Below, in pieces: positions 37,058 to 46,934 of a stretch of 64,000 nt of DNA. Source of the stretch: an uncultured Opitutales bacterium (lineage in GTDB: Bacteria; Verrucomicrobiota; Verrucomicrobiia; Opitutales; Seribacteraceae); contig CALSMY010000003.1 of NCBI GenBank assembly GCA_943787575.1, positions 62,001 through 126,000 of the forward strand. Direction: 5' to 3'. The notes under the pieces were generated by a model that was not told where the DNA came from, did no database searches, and was given only the letters and a program-made list of their open reading frames with translations. Both the position numbers and the translations under genes were made by a program. Within the stretch, counting starts at the first letter, position 1; each line of letters starts with the position of its first letter.

Positions 37058-37910
37058 TTAACAAGTTTGAGTTTTTACTCCGCTCAACCCAATACCAAGC
37101 TTTTTAGCCTGTTTCAGGACTTCTGATTTATCCAAGAGGAGCACCGACCCCGCCTCTAGTGGCGGCATTTCCTATGCCTGCATCTTTCATTGCCTCCAGG
37201 GTTTGTAATCCAAATACGGGCACATCAAATCGGGTGTCTTGTTTTGGTTTTCCAAGCTTTACAAACAGGCAATTCTTAGCACCAAACTTCCCAGCTCGTT
37301 CGAGCATAGCATTGGTTCCTTCAAAGGCCTCTACCGCCAGTACCGTTCCGCGGCTAACCACCACTCCCTGACCCACATCGAGACGGGCATTTTCACGGGC
37401 AATTTCAATGCCATGAGCAAGGTGTTCAGGATCGATCTTTTCTTTTCCTTTCACCATTACGCCCTCCTCCGCCAAGTCTTCGTCCATAAAGACCCGGGCA
37501 TCAAGTAGATGAACGCCCGCTTTTTCGATCTCTTCCCCAATGGCGCCAAAAATAGTCTCGGCATTTTTGCGATCGAGCCCCGCCAGCATGCGGATGGCTT
37601 TTAGGTCGGGGTGAAGGCCTTTAAACAATTTACCCGGGGTGACCTGGCCCGCCATCACTGCGTAGCCAGCATCCATTCCCTTTAGTTCCTTGAGCAGTTT
37701 GCCCACCTGACCAACCTTGACCGCAGAACGCTCCTCCTTGGCAAAGGAATCGACCAACTCCGGCGAAGTTTCGCCGCCCAGTTCGATCAGCCGAACAGAG
37801 ATACCCGCCTGTCTGGCTCTTTCAGCGAGTAAGACAGGGTATAGCCCCTGACCGGCAATCAGAGCGAGCGGGCGGATCGCATCAAAATTTTCGGGCAGAA
37901 AGCGGGACAT
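37058..37910 (-). CDS. lpxI: UDP-2,3-diacylglucosamine pyrophosphatase LpxI, apparent frameshift near C-terminus
   Basis: LpxI/DUF1009 family: PLALIAGQGLYPVLLAERAR at the N-terminus, GYAVMAGQVTPGKLF, then GQGVVVSRGTVLAVEAFEGTNAML and KPKQDTRFDVPVFGLQTLEAM. The ORF ends at 37128 in an unnatural GGVGAPLG. Removing one base near 37150-37160 continues LEAGSVLLLDKSEVLKQAKKLGI to a TAA at 37058-37060, the usual LpxI ending. It hydrolyses UDP-2,3-diacylglucosamine to lipid X in lipid A synthesis at the inner membrane. It follows leuS by 11 bases. Confidence 0.85.
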
Positions 37911-37921
37911 GACCAGTGGGG

Positions 37922-40495
37922 CTAGCCTTTGACTGCGAGGTTGACCAGTTTGCCGGGCACATAGATTTCCTTGACGATTTCCTTGCCCTCCAAAAAGGAT
38001 TGTACCTTGGCGTCTGCCTTGGCTGCGGAAAGAATCGTATCTTTGTCCACATCCGTGGGGAACTGGCCCTGACCACGAAGCTTTCCATTTACCTGGAATA
38101 CAATGGTGATCTCTTCTGCTACCAATAGTTCCTTACGGGCCTGCGGCCAGGGTTGGTCGACGATGGAGGGCTGCCCGCCCAAAGATTCCCACATTTCCTC
38201 AGCGAGGTGAGGGGCGAAGGGTGCGAGGAGTTTGAGCAAAGCCTTCAGGCTATCTTGCGAATAACTCTCTGCTTTTTGCAACTGATTGATCAGAATCATC
38301 ATCTGGGAAATGGCCACATTGAAGCGCAAATCCTCGATTGCCTCGGTCACCTTGAGGATGGTCTCGTGAAGAACCTTGAGGGTGTCTTTATTGTTCTCTT
38401 CCCCGGATGAATGCTTCTCGGTCCGCAGGCATTCCCGGTGGACCTTGCGCAAAAAGCGATGAACCCCTTCAATTCCTTTTTCACTCCAAGGCTTGACTGC
38501 TTCCAAGGGTCCTAGAAACATTTCAAAGAGCCGGAGGGAGTCGGCCCCATAGGCATCGATCACAACATCCGGGCTGACCACATTGCCCACGCTCTTGGAC
38601 ATCTTATTCCCATCTTCGCCGAGGATCAGACCCTGGTGGAAAAGTTTTTTGTAAGGCTCGGGGTTTTGCAGGACTCCCTCGTCGTGTAAAAAACGGTGCC
38701 AGAACCGTGCATAGAGTAGGTGCAGTACAGCGTGTTCTGCACCACCGATATAGAAATCCGGGCTTCCCCAGTAGGCTTCTTTCTTGGGGTCGACGAGATG
38801 ATCCGAATTAGTTGGATCCAAATAACGTAAGTGGTACCAGCAGGATCCAGCCCATTGGGGCATGGTGTTGGTTTCACGGGTAGCGGATACCCAATTCTCC
38901 CCATCAGGTTTAGGTTCTGTTTGGGAAACGGATTGGCCAGACTCTAAATTAAACCAAATATCCAACCAATCAGTAATAGTAGCCAATGGGCTCTCTCCTG
39001 TACCGGCAGGTTGATAATTTTCAACTTCTGGAAGTTTAAGGGGAAGCTCAGAGTCAGGAAGGGGGAGGGCATAAAAAGTTTCCCCATCTTTATCTGAAGT
39101 TACTTCATTTTCGGGTAACAAACCTTGGATTATTCCTGGCGTGTCTTTGGCTTTTAGAAAATCCGCATGGTTTACCCAGACCAACGGGATAGGCTCTCCC
39201 CAGTATCGTTGGCGCGAGAAAATCCAATCCCGAAGTTTATAATTGATGGCACCTTTCCCGGTTCCTTTTGACTCCAGGTCAGCAATGATCTGGGTTTTAC
39301 AACTCTTGGCATCTAGCCCATCGTAAGCTCCGGAATTGACCATATTTCCAGCCCCGGAGTAGGGAAGTTTTCCTTTTTCCTCATCTCCTTGCGGATGTGC
39401 AATAACCCGCCTGATAGGAATGTTGAATTTCTCTGCAAATTCATGGTCCCTTTCATCATGGGCAGGGACGGCCATAATCGCACCCGTTCCATAGCTGATT
39501 AAAACATAGTCGGCAACCCAGACAGGAATTTTTTCTCCGTTTATAGGATTGGTGCAATAACTGCCGGTAAAAACGCCTGATTTGTCTTTGGCAAGATCCG
39601 TCCGGTCTAGGTCACTTTTTTTTGCTGCTTTATTGATGTAGGCTTTTACTTCGTCGGCTTTTTCTTGAACGACTAAATCTTTAAGTAAGGGATGTTCCGG
39701 TGCCACTACCATGTAAGTTGCCCCAAACAAAGTATCTGGCCGGGTGGTGTAGACCGTCAGTTTTTCATCGCTATCAACAATAGGAAATTGAACTTCGGCA
39801 CCCTCAGATTTTCCAATCCAAGCTTTTTGTTGGCGCTTGGTCGAGTCCGGCCAGTCAAGGTCATCCAATCCTTCGAGCAACTTTTCTGCATAAGCGGTGA
39901 TTCGTAGCACGACCTGCCGCAGGTTCCGTCGCTCGACTGGATGATTGCCCACTTCTGACTTCCCATCGACAACCTCTTCGTTGGCTAATACCGCAAGTAA
40001 GTTCGGACACCACCAAACTGGTTTTTCAGCAACATAAGCAAGTCCCCGCTGGAAGAGTTTAAGAAAGATCCATTGGGTCCATTGGTAGTAGCCTGGATCA
40101 GTGGTGTTAATCTCCCGCTGCCAATCAATCGCAAAGCCGATACTTTTGATCTGCCTGCGAAAGTTATCTACATTTGCCTTGGTGGTTACAGAGGGATGGG
40201 TTCCGGTTTTGATCGCATACTGTTCGGCAGGAAGCCCAAAAGCATCCCAGCCCATGGGGTGTAGCACATTGTGTCCATTTGCTTTTTTATATCGGGCTAG
40301 AATATCTGAGGCTACATAACCTTCGGGGTGGCCTATATGCAAACCAGCCCCTGAAGGGTAGGGGAACATATCGAGGGCATAGTACTTTGGCTTTTCGGAA
40401 TGATCTTCTGCCCGAAAGGTATTTTCGCGTTCCCAATATTCCTGCCATTTTTTTTCAATGGTGGAAAAATCGTAGTTCTGTTGGTCATCAGACAT
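37922..40495 (-). CDS. leuS: leucyl-tRNA synthetase
   Basis: 857 residues. The class I HIGH motif lies in MFPYPSGAGLHIGHPEGY and KMSKS in EDGNKMSKSVGNVVSPD. The CP1 editing domain contains TTRPDTLFGATYMVVAPEHP and SYGTGAIMAVPAHDERDHEFA. The C-terminal part has the anticodon-binding domain and VNGKLRGQGQFP. It charges tRNA-Leu. The 3' third is visibly more GC-rich than the 5' two thirds. Confidence 0.97.
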   Translation of the reverse strand: MSDDQQNYDFSTIEKKWQEYWERENTFRAEDHSEKPKYYALDMFPYPSGAGLHIGHPEGYVASDILARYKKANGHNVLHPMGWDAFGLPAEQYAIKTGTHPSVTTKANVDNFRRQIKSIGFAIDWQREINTTDPGYYQWTQWIFLKLFQRGLAYVAEKPVWWCPNLLAVLANEEVVDGKSEVGNHPVERRNLRQVVLRITAYAEKLLEGLDDLDWPDSTKRQQKAWIGKSEGAEVQFPIVDSDEKLTVYTTRPDTLFGATYMVVAPEHPLLKDLVVQEKADEVKAYINKAAKKSDLDRTDLAKDKSGVFTGSYCTNPINGEKIPVWVADYVLISYGTGAIMAVPAHDERDHEFAEKFNIPIRRVIAHPQGDEEKGKLPYSGAGNMVNSGAYDGLDAKSCKTQIIADLESKGTGKGAINYKLRDWIFSRQRYWGEPIPLVWVNHADFLKAKDTPGIIQGLLPENEVTSDKDGETFYALPLPDSELPLKLPEVENYQPAGTGESPLATITDWLDIWFNLESGQSVSQTEPKPDGENWVSATRETNTMPQWAGSCWYHLRYLDPTNSDHLVDPKKEAYWGSPDFYIGGAEHAVLHLLYARFWHRFLHDEGVLQNPEPYKKLFHQGLILGEDGNKMSKSVGNVVSPDVVIDAYGADSLRLFEMFLGPLEAVKPWSEKGIEGVHRFLRKVHRECLRTEKHSSGEENNKDTLKVLHETILKVTEAIEDLRFNVAISQMMILINQLQKAESYSQDSLKALLKLLAPFAPHLAEEMWESLGGQPSIVDQPWPQARKELLVAEEITIVFQVNGKLRGQGQFPTDVDKDTILSAAKADAKVQSFLEGKEIVKEIYVPGKLVNLAVKG

Positions 40496-40586
40496 AATTA
40501 AAATAGAGGACTGCTTAAAATGAAGTATTCCTCAGGCTTTGGCAAAAGTAAACCCACCGTCCGGCAAGCATGTGAGGGAAAAGAAA

Positions 40587-41507
40587 TTATTTTGATGAAT
40601 GATTTGTTTCTTCGATCATTTTTTTTATGACTTTCAACTCGGATGACAATTCCTCCATACGGTTTTGCAGATCGTGCAATCCATCGCGTACAGGTTCTGG
40701 ATTACTTCTGCGTTTTTCGATCTCTTGTTTGATCGACATCTCAGCATTGGACTCGTCCATACTATTCATGATTACTCCAATGACTAAATTGAGTACAATC
40801 ATTGTTCCAATTAGTACAAAACTGACAAAAAAAAGGGCGGCCCAAAGAGGGGAGCCTGAAGATACTGGATTCCATTTAGCCAGATCCTCTGCAGTGTATC
40901 CGTACTGGTTTGAACCATACATATTTATATACATCACATCTGTCCAATCCTCGAGGGTTACAACCCGAAAGAGCGAAAGAATCGAGGTTTGAAGGTTTCG
41001 AAAATGGATGGGATCATTTTCACCAAAAAGAAAGACCGCCATGGCCCCGTAAATGTAGAAGAGTAAAAAGAGCAGGATGCTTACATAAAACATCGATGGC
41101 AGGCTCTTTAGCAGGCAGGTAACAAGTAGTTGTAGCTTGGGGATAGCAGTAACTAAGCGAAGGACACGCAAAATACGAGCGAGGCGTAGCACCGGTAGGA
41201 AGGCGCCTCCCAAATCAAGGAAAGGTTCGAGTAGACAGGCGGCCACAATGGTAAAATCGAAAACATTCCAGGGATTTTTAAAGTAGTTGAATGGATTTTT
41301 CCCTTCGGCCAAAATCTTGATCGATGCCTCAAGAGTAAAAATAATGAGAATTGCCCGGTCTAGAAAGCTGAGTATGTGGGCATTTTCTTGAGCGAAATTA
41401 GGGTAGGTCTGTGCACCAACTACGACCCCTGCCAATAAGATGGTAGCAATAATGAAGCGATTGAAATATTCGCTATTAGCAAGGGATGAGCAATGGGAGG
41501 AAATCAT
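40587..41507 (-). CDS. voltage-gated cation channel, NaChBac/BacNav-like
   Basis: 306 residues with six transmembrane helices. S4 reads LPVLRLARILRVLRLV with regularly spaced arginines (voltage sensor). The pore loop RVVTLEDWTDVMY corresponds to the BacNav filter (TLESW in the founding members), with an extra acidic residue after the Glu and Trp. The S6 VLIGTMIVLNLVIGVIMNSM is typical. A C-terminal coiled coil (MSIKQEIEKRR, NRMEELSSELKVIKKMI) would drive tetramerisation. Ion selectivity, Na+ or Ca2+, is not determinable here. Single gene, no partner nearby. Confidence 0.8.
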   Translation of the reverse strand: MISSHCSSLANSEYFNRFIIATILLAGVVVGAQTYPNFAQENAHILSFLDRAILIIFTLEASIKILAEGKNPFNYFKNPWNVFDFTIVAACLLEPFLDLGGAFLPVLRLARILRVLRLVTAIPKLQLLVTCLLKSLPSMFYVSILLFLLFYIYGAMAVFLFGENDPIHFRNLQTSILSLFRVVTLEDWTDVMYINMYGSNQYGYTAEDLAKWNPVSSGSPLWAALFFVSFVLIGTMIVLNLVIGVIMNSMDESNAEMSIKQEIEKRRSNPEPVRDGLHDLQNRMEELSSELKVIKKMIEETNHSSK

Positions 41508-41633
41508 AACAACTGTTCGTTATTCGGGTATGACGAATGGTTAGAGAACAGGCAAGATTAGACACCCTAAGCGGCCAGCTAAACCGTGTGCTATGATAAA
41601 TTATTGAGGCAAATGCCCCTATTCACCAATAAG

Positions 41634-42281
41634 TTATACCAAAGACGGAAAGGACTTAAGTAAGTTTTGGCATCCAGTCTCAATGAGACGAATGATTTGA
41701 TCGTATTTGACTTGGGGCTCAATAAATTCGTCACTCTCAAAGGGGTCAGGCACATAAGGGGTGTCGCCAGAAGGCAAAAAAGCACCGATCGCTTTAACCT
41801 CACCGCGTATGTAAAAATGACGAGACTTCGTATATTCTTCACTTTCCCGGTCCAGGGTAATGATGAGGTTGGCAGATGATAGCTCGGACATATTTATCCT
41901 GCGGACATTTCCAGATAGTTCATAGCCGAATTTCCTTGCCGAATGAACCATGCGTTTATCAAAGGGACAAAATTCATATGCATCGGAAATACCCCGTGCC
42001 GATGGACGAATGCTCCCAAATAGATCGGACAGATGCAAAAGCTTTCGCATAACCTCTCTGGCCAATGGGGCACGAGACATTCCCCGTTTGCTCAAAAAGA
42101 GCACATTGGAAAGTTCCGGTGAATAGTAAGGCGCTTGGTTTGGATAGGATCCTTCTCCAGATTGGTGAACTAAGGATTCTTGGTTTAAGTCGCTCGGGTC
42201 TACGGAGGAGGATCCTTCGAACTTACCTTTGATTTTCCTGAAGAAATTTCGAGTTTTAGATGATTTGTTTGTTCTAGTCAT
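41634..42281 (-). CDS. low-molecular-weight phosphotyrosine phosphatase-like protein lacking the catalytic Cys
   Basis: About 215 residues from ATG 42281. A basic, low-complexity N-terminus of about 60 residues precedes an LMW-PTP fold: NVLFLSKRGMSRAPLAREVM aligns with the P-loop VLFVCxGNxCRSPxAE, but both the nucleophilic Cys and the second Cys are Ser (codons AGC and TCT, read directly). The Arg of the P-loop and a general-acid-like Asp in VPDPFESDEF remain. It is therefore probably not a classical phosphatase; it could bind phosphate or phosphoprotein. Not adjacent to any kinase gene. Confidence 0.65.
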   Translation of the reverse strand: MTRTNKSSKTRNFFRKIKGKFEGSSSVDPSDLNQESLVHQSGEGSYPNQAPYYSPELSNVLFLSKRGMSRAPLAREVMRKLLHLSDLFGSIRPSARGISDAYEFCPFDKRMVHSARKFGYELSGNVRRINMSELSSANLIITLDRESEEYTKSRHFYIRGEVKAIGAFLPSGDTPYVPDPFESDEFIEPQVKYDQIIRLIETGCQNLLKSFPSLV

Positions 42282-42453
42282 TGGGTTTACCAAAAAGGTT
42301 TTAAAATATTGTAATGTTAATAGCGATAAGTCCCAAAATTAGGAAGCTTGTTCGCGTTTTTTGTAAAAGTTTTTTTCAATCATACAGGACAATGCGCAAC
42401 TTTCGTGCCAAGCTTGTATACAGAGTGATTCCGAATAAAAAATATTCAGGCCA

Positions 42454-42476
42454 TTCCAATCGTATAAAGATTGGAA
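42454..42476 (-). terminator. hairpin downstream of sufS, weak terminator candidate
   Basis: TTCCAATC and GATTGGAA form a perfect 8-base stem with a 7-base loop, 46 bases after the sufS stop. On the minus strand a T-run follows only after about 15 bases, so terminator function is uncertain. I see no gene in 42282-42521. Confidence 0.25.
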
Positions 42477-42521
42477 GAAAGGAGACTGGAATTAGATCGG
42501 GCCGGTGTTGGTAAGATAAAG

Positions 42522-43754
42522 TTAGCCGAGGATTTGAACGGCTCTTTTTACGGCATCTGTGAAGGCGTGTACATCTTCCCGGGTATTGTATAGCGAAAAA
42601 GATGCCCTGGCGGTAGCCTCAACCCCGATCTTTTGCATCAATGGCTGGCAACAATGATGACCCGTACGGGTGGCAATACCTTCAGCGTCAAGCAGGGTCG
42701 CTAAGTCGTGAGGGTGAATGCCTGCAATACTAAAGCTAAAGACCCCTGCTTTGTCCACGGTGCTACCGTACTCAAGCAGACCGTCGATATCCTTTAGTTC
42801 TTCCCGGGTTATCTGTAGCAGGTTTTTTTCATGAGCGTCAACTTGGTCGAAATCAATGCTAGCTAAATAATCTATAGCCTTGCCCAACCCTATCGCGCCG
42901 GAAACATTGGGAGTGCCAGCTTCGAAGCGTTGAGCCCCTTTTGCGTAAGTAGTCCCGGAAAAGCTTACTTGGTCAATCATATCACCGCCACCTTGGTAGG
43001 GTAGCATTTTGTCCATCAGTTCATTCCTTGCATAGACCACACCGATACCCATGGGAGCAAATAGTTTATGTCCCGAGAATACAAAAAAATCACAACCCAA
43101 ATTACGCAGATCCACGCGCATGTGAGGCACTGCCTGAGCACCATCTACTACCACTTTCACACCATATTTATGGGCTTCCTCGATAATTTCCTGAACCGGG
43201 TTAATGGTGCCTAAAACATTGGAAATATGGCAGAGAGAAAGAAGGGAAGCCCCACGATTGGCTAAAAATTCACTTAACTTCTCCCGATCCAATGAACCAT
43301 CACTTAAAACGGGAACAACCTGGATTTCTGCCCCAATTGATTTTGCAATCATCTGCCAGGGTACGATGTTTGCATGGTGTTCCATCTCTGAGAGGATGAT
43401 ATGGTCCCCAGCATTCAGATGATGCTTGGCAAATGAATGGGCAATCAAGTTGATACCCTCGGTAGCACCGCGGGTAAAAATGATTTCTTCAGCGCTCACG
43501 CCTAGCCAATGTGCGATTTTCTGTCGAGAAGTACGGTAAAGGTTCTCTGCATCCTCGGCTAACTCATAAACGCCACGATGAACATTTGAATTATTTCTTT
43601 CGTAATAGTGTGAGACGGCATCAATTACAGATTTTGGCTTTTGCGAAGTCGCTGCATTATCTAAGTACACCAACGGCTTTCCCCGGTTAGTGCGAGAAAG
43701 CAGGGGGAAATCTTTACGGATTTCGTAGGGGTCGAAGGAATTTGAAGCAGGCAT
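42522..43754 (-). CDS. sufS: cysteine desulfurase, SufS type
   Basis: 410 residues, a PLP class V aminotransferase: YLDNAATSQKP at the N-terminus, HHANIVPWQ, VVVDGAQAVPH, the PLP Lys in FFVFSGHKLFAPMGIG, and the persulfide Cys in TRTGHHCCQPLM. It removes sulfur from cysteine for Fe-S clusters. The short active-site loop puts it in the SufS group, not IscS. No other suf genes lie in the window; a separate locus is likely. Confidence 0.92.
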   Translation of the reverse strand: MPASNSFDPYEIRKDFPLLSRTNRGKPLVYLDNAATSQKPKSVIDAVSHYYERNNSNVHRGVYELAEDAENLYRTSRQKIAHWLGVSAEEIIFTRGATEGINLIAHSFAKHHLNAGDHIILSEMEHHANIVPWQMIAKSIGAEIQVVPVLSDGSLDREKLSEFLANRGASLLSLCHISNVLGTINPVQEIIEEAHKYGVKVVVDGAQAVPHMRVDLRNLGCDFFVFSGHKLFAPMGIGVVYARNELMDKMLPYQGGGDMIDQVSFSGTTYAKGAQRFEAGTPNVSGAIGLGKAIDYLASIDFDQVDAHEKNLLQITREELKDIDGLLEYGSTVDKAGVFSFSIAGIHPHDLATLLDAEGIATRTGHHCCQPLMQKIGVEATARASFSLYNTREDVHAFTDAVKRAVQILG

Positions 43755-43849
43755 GATTTTTCTTTCCTATTGTTTATCCTAATAAGCACCAATTCATAAG
43801 AATTGCGATGCGTATCTTTAAGCAAATGGCCAATTAAGGCTATTAACAG

Positions 43850-45585
43850 TTAGAAAATGATTTTTGCTTCTGGAAGTGCTTTCCTCAATGATTCAACACC
43901 TTTATCCGTAACCTCAGAGTTCCAAAGATAAACTTCTTCCAAATCCTTTAATGCGGCTAGATCTTTAATTGCACCATCGGACACTTTGGTTCCAGAGAGA
44001 TTTAAATAGCGAAGAAATTGCATATTCTTAAGCTGTTTAATTCCCAGGTTTGTAACTCCAGTACTTCTTAAGCCAAGCCAGGTTAGGTGTTTCATTTTTT
44101 TAACAGTACCCATTACCTGGTCGTTCACTTTTGTCCTGGAAAGATCCAGATGAGAGATGTTGCTTTGTATACCTGATAAAGCACCGACTGCACGGTTTTC
44201 AATCAAACTTGGCCCCGATGAGAATTCAGCCCTGACCATGTTGTGCTTTACGGAAAGTGGAGTGACCAGAGCACCGGTCTTCTGGGCTACTTCCAGCTGG
44301 GTTTTGGAAGGTTTGCTGAGCCTTTTGCCCAAGAGATCGACCAGAGGAATTTTGATGTCTCCTGAAGAAACCAGTGCAGCTGAGGCTTTTTCTTCCTTGG
44401 GGCGTTCGAAAACATCAGAGGGATATTCTTTGGCTCCCTCGTCAATCCATTGTTTAAATAAGGAAATCTCATCTTCTGTTAGAGGTTCTCCCTTGGGAGG
44501 CATTAGTTCGGAATCATCGGGGTCTAAAGTCATGACAACATAGAGGGTACTTTCCTCATGATCTCCACGGTCTATGATAGGACCGTCTAAGTTTCCTTTG
44601 AGGACAAACTCGTATGTATTTAGAGCAAGCCCTGCTTTGGGGTGAATCGTTCGACCGTTTTTAACATAGGGTTCTCCGTGGCAGTCAAGGCACCGATCTT
44701 CCAAAATTGGAAATATATGGTCGTGAAAACTTATGCCTGCACCAGCTACCGCGACTCCACCACCCCACTTCCCTTGGGTTTTGCACCTTCTTCGATCCAA
44801 CGCTTAATAATGTCAATTTGCTCTGCGGTAAGGGGACCTCCTTTGGGAGGCATAAACATGTCATCATCTTCATCGAGGGTAAGCACTTCATGGAGGTAAC
44901 TGTCGGCCACATCGCCAGCGGTAACTACAGTATTGTCCAGGTTTCCTTTCATTACCAGTTCGTAGGTATTTAATGCTAGGCCGGCTTTTGGCTGAATGGT
45001 TCGGCCATTTTTATCATAGGGTTCATTGTGACAATTTAGGCACCGGTCTTCTAGGATAGGAAGCACATGATTGGTGAAATCAATAGGTTCGCCTGCTTTG
45101 GGGGGACCACCTGCCTTTGCAGCAACTGCAAGATTAGGATCTTGTCCAAGTTTGACTGGTTGATAAGAGAAGAAAGATCCAGGTCGCAATTTAGCTTTCT
45201 TTTTTGGCTGTGCTTTTAATCGTGGCCCGTCGATAGGTTCAGCAATTGAATCTTCCATCGTCGCGGATACTTCCGTTTTCCGTTTTTCTTTGGTGGAAGC
45301 AGCCGGTTGCTTTGACACAAGATTTCTGGGATCTCCAACAGGAAGCTTCCCAACTTGACTAAGTTCTCTTAAATAGGACTGGTCCGCTGTGGATAGTTGG
45401 TTGTAGGGGACGGGGTAGAGTTTTTTATCTTTTCCTTCCAGGTAGAAGGTCTGGCCTTCATAACTTAATGCACGGGCTGTAAAAGACTGTCCGTTAACAG
45501 CAGTAAAAGTCCTGAAAGCTTCTTCTGCATAGGAAAATGAAAAAGTTGTGCATGCAAGCACACACAAAATCCAACGACACACCAT
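43850..45585 (-). CDS. tandem PSCyt-type cytochrome c protein with leucine-rich repeats, apparent frameshift
   Basis: Two overlapping ORFs (44746-45585 and 43850-44800) fit one secreted protein. Signal peptide (MVCRWILCVLACTTFSFSYA), an Sla1-like module (RTFTAVNGQSFTARALSYEG to STADQSYLREL), then two nearly identical planctomycete-type cytochrome domains (ILEDRCLNCHNEPYDKNGRT and ILEDRCLDCHGEPYVKNGRT, each with a C-x-x-CH heme site and a downstream MPPKG), then about five leucine-rich repeats (LTWLGLRSTGVTNLGIKQLK). The second ORF has only a TTG start and no signal, while heme attachment needs export, so a missing base near 44760-44775 is the simplest reading. Third gene of the operon with DUF1501 and DUF1549 proteins. 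Confidence 0.75.
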
Positions 45586-45605
45586 TATTCAGAGAACTTA
45601 CTTAA

Positions 45606-46910
45606 TTAAGCAAGTACGTCTAAGCAAGGTTCTCCTTCGTGAGCCACTTTAAAGGGGCGGCCAGATGGAGAGTACTGTACATCATTCAAGGGTAGGCCCA
45701 TGTTGTAACCGATGGTTGCGTTGAGACCTGCAGGGTCAACGAATTTTCCTTCTACTGGGTTTCTGCCGACTTTATCCATTTTTCCATAAACCGTACCTCC
45801 TTTAACACCGCCACCAGCAAGGAAAGCAGAGAATCCGTAAGGCCAATGGTCTCTTCCATTTCCTCCATTAATTCTGGGTGTTCGTCCAAATTCTGAAACG
45901 AGTACAATCATGGTGTCTTGTAGCAATCCACGCATTTCTAAATCTAGCATAAGAGCACTGAGGCCTTTATCTAAATCTGCACAGTTGTTAGCAACTGATT
46001 CAAAGTTATTGGAGTGGGTATCCCAGCCACCTCGATTTACTTCAATGTAACGAACCTTATTTTCTACAAGACGGCGTGCGAGCAGACAGCCTTGTCCAAA
46101 AGCAGAGCGACCATAGAGGTCTTTCATGGCATCGGGTTCGGAAGCCACATCAAATGCTTTTAAGTCTTCACTACGCATCAGTTTGATCGCATCATTGTAG
46201 AGGTCTGTGTAAGCACGTACCTGTTTTTGGTCATAGTTGTCTAAAAAGCTGGCATTCATCTTTTGTGCCATGGCTAATCTGCCGTCGAACCTAGTTTGGT
46301 CGAGGTAATCAGCAGCTTTACTATTTGCTAATCCTGCTTGTGGGTTGCCAATGGGAAGAGGACCAAACTTAGATTCCAAAAATCCTGAGCTACCAGAGCG
46401 TCCGTTAATGGCAATGTTCATCGGGATTGTTGAATTAATAGGACCAGACATTTTTGCGATCCAACTGCCAAAGGTTGGGTGAGTAATCGTTCCCCGCATT
46501 TGATAACTTGTGTGCATCAGGTAATTGCCCTGCATGTGTGCACCTTGGCTCGTCATCATTGTACGAATGATGGCTGCATTGTGCATATGCTTAGCTGTCT
46601 CCGGTAAGTATTCAGACAAAAACACTCCGTCTGCACTAGTTGAAATAGGATTAACCGGTCCTTGGTAGGTATCTTTGTCTGCATCTGTGTTAGGGGCAAA
46701 GGTGTCCATGTGGGACATTCCAGCAGACATGTATAAATAGATGAGGTGACGCGCATTAGCGGGTCGTGTACCAGGTTGTAAAGCCTGGACAGGGGTGTGC
46801 ACATAGGAGCCGGCCATGGGCAAAAGGCTAACCCCCAAGCATGCTTTGGCAGCACTAGCTACAAATTCTCTACGACTTAATTCGTTAAGTGATTTAAGGT
46901 CAGATTTCAT
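45606..46910 (-). CDS. DUF1501 family protein, Tat-exported
   Basis: 434 residues with a twin-arginine signal (LSRREFVASAAKACLGVSLL). The DUF1501 core of the alkaline-phosphatase/sulfatase-like superfamily is present: LIYLYMSAGMSHMDTFAPN, RYIEVNRGGWDTHSNN and VLVSEFGRTPRINGGNGRDHW, which hold the expected metal-ligand Asp/His residues. Function unproven. It is always paired with DUF1549/DUF1553 proteins in Planctomycetes and Verrucomicrobia, as here. Confidence 0.85.
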   Translation of the reverse strand: MKSDLKSLNELSRREFVASAAKACLGVSLLPMAGSYVHTPVQALQPGTRPANARHLIYLYMSAGMSHMDTFAPNTDADKDTYQGPVNPISTSADGVFLSEYLPETAKHMHNAAIIRTMMTSQGAHMQGNYLMHTSYQMRGTITHPTFGSWIAKMSGPINSTIPMNIAINGRSGSSGFLESKFGPLPIGNPQAGLANSKAADYLDQTRFDGRLAMAQKMNASFLDNYDQKQVRAYTDLYNDAIKLMRSEDLKAFDVASEPDAMKDLYGRSAFGQGCLLARRLVENKVRYIEVNRGGWDTHSNNFESVANNCADLDKGLSALMLDLEMRGLLQDTMIVLVSEFGRTPRINGGNGRDHWPYGFSAFLAGGGVKGGTVYGKMDKVGRNPVEGKFVDPAGLNATIGYNMGLPLNDVQYSPSGRPFKVAHEGEPCLDVLA

Positions 46911-46934
46911 AATATTATTTATTTATATTGGTGA

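Noticed and set aside
41591-41842. 83-residue minus-strand ORF
   Set aside because: Overlaps the 3' end of the phosphatase-like gene in another frame; no motif.
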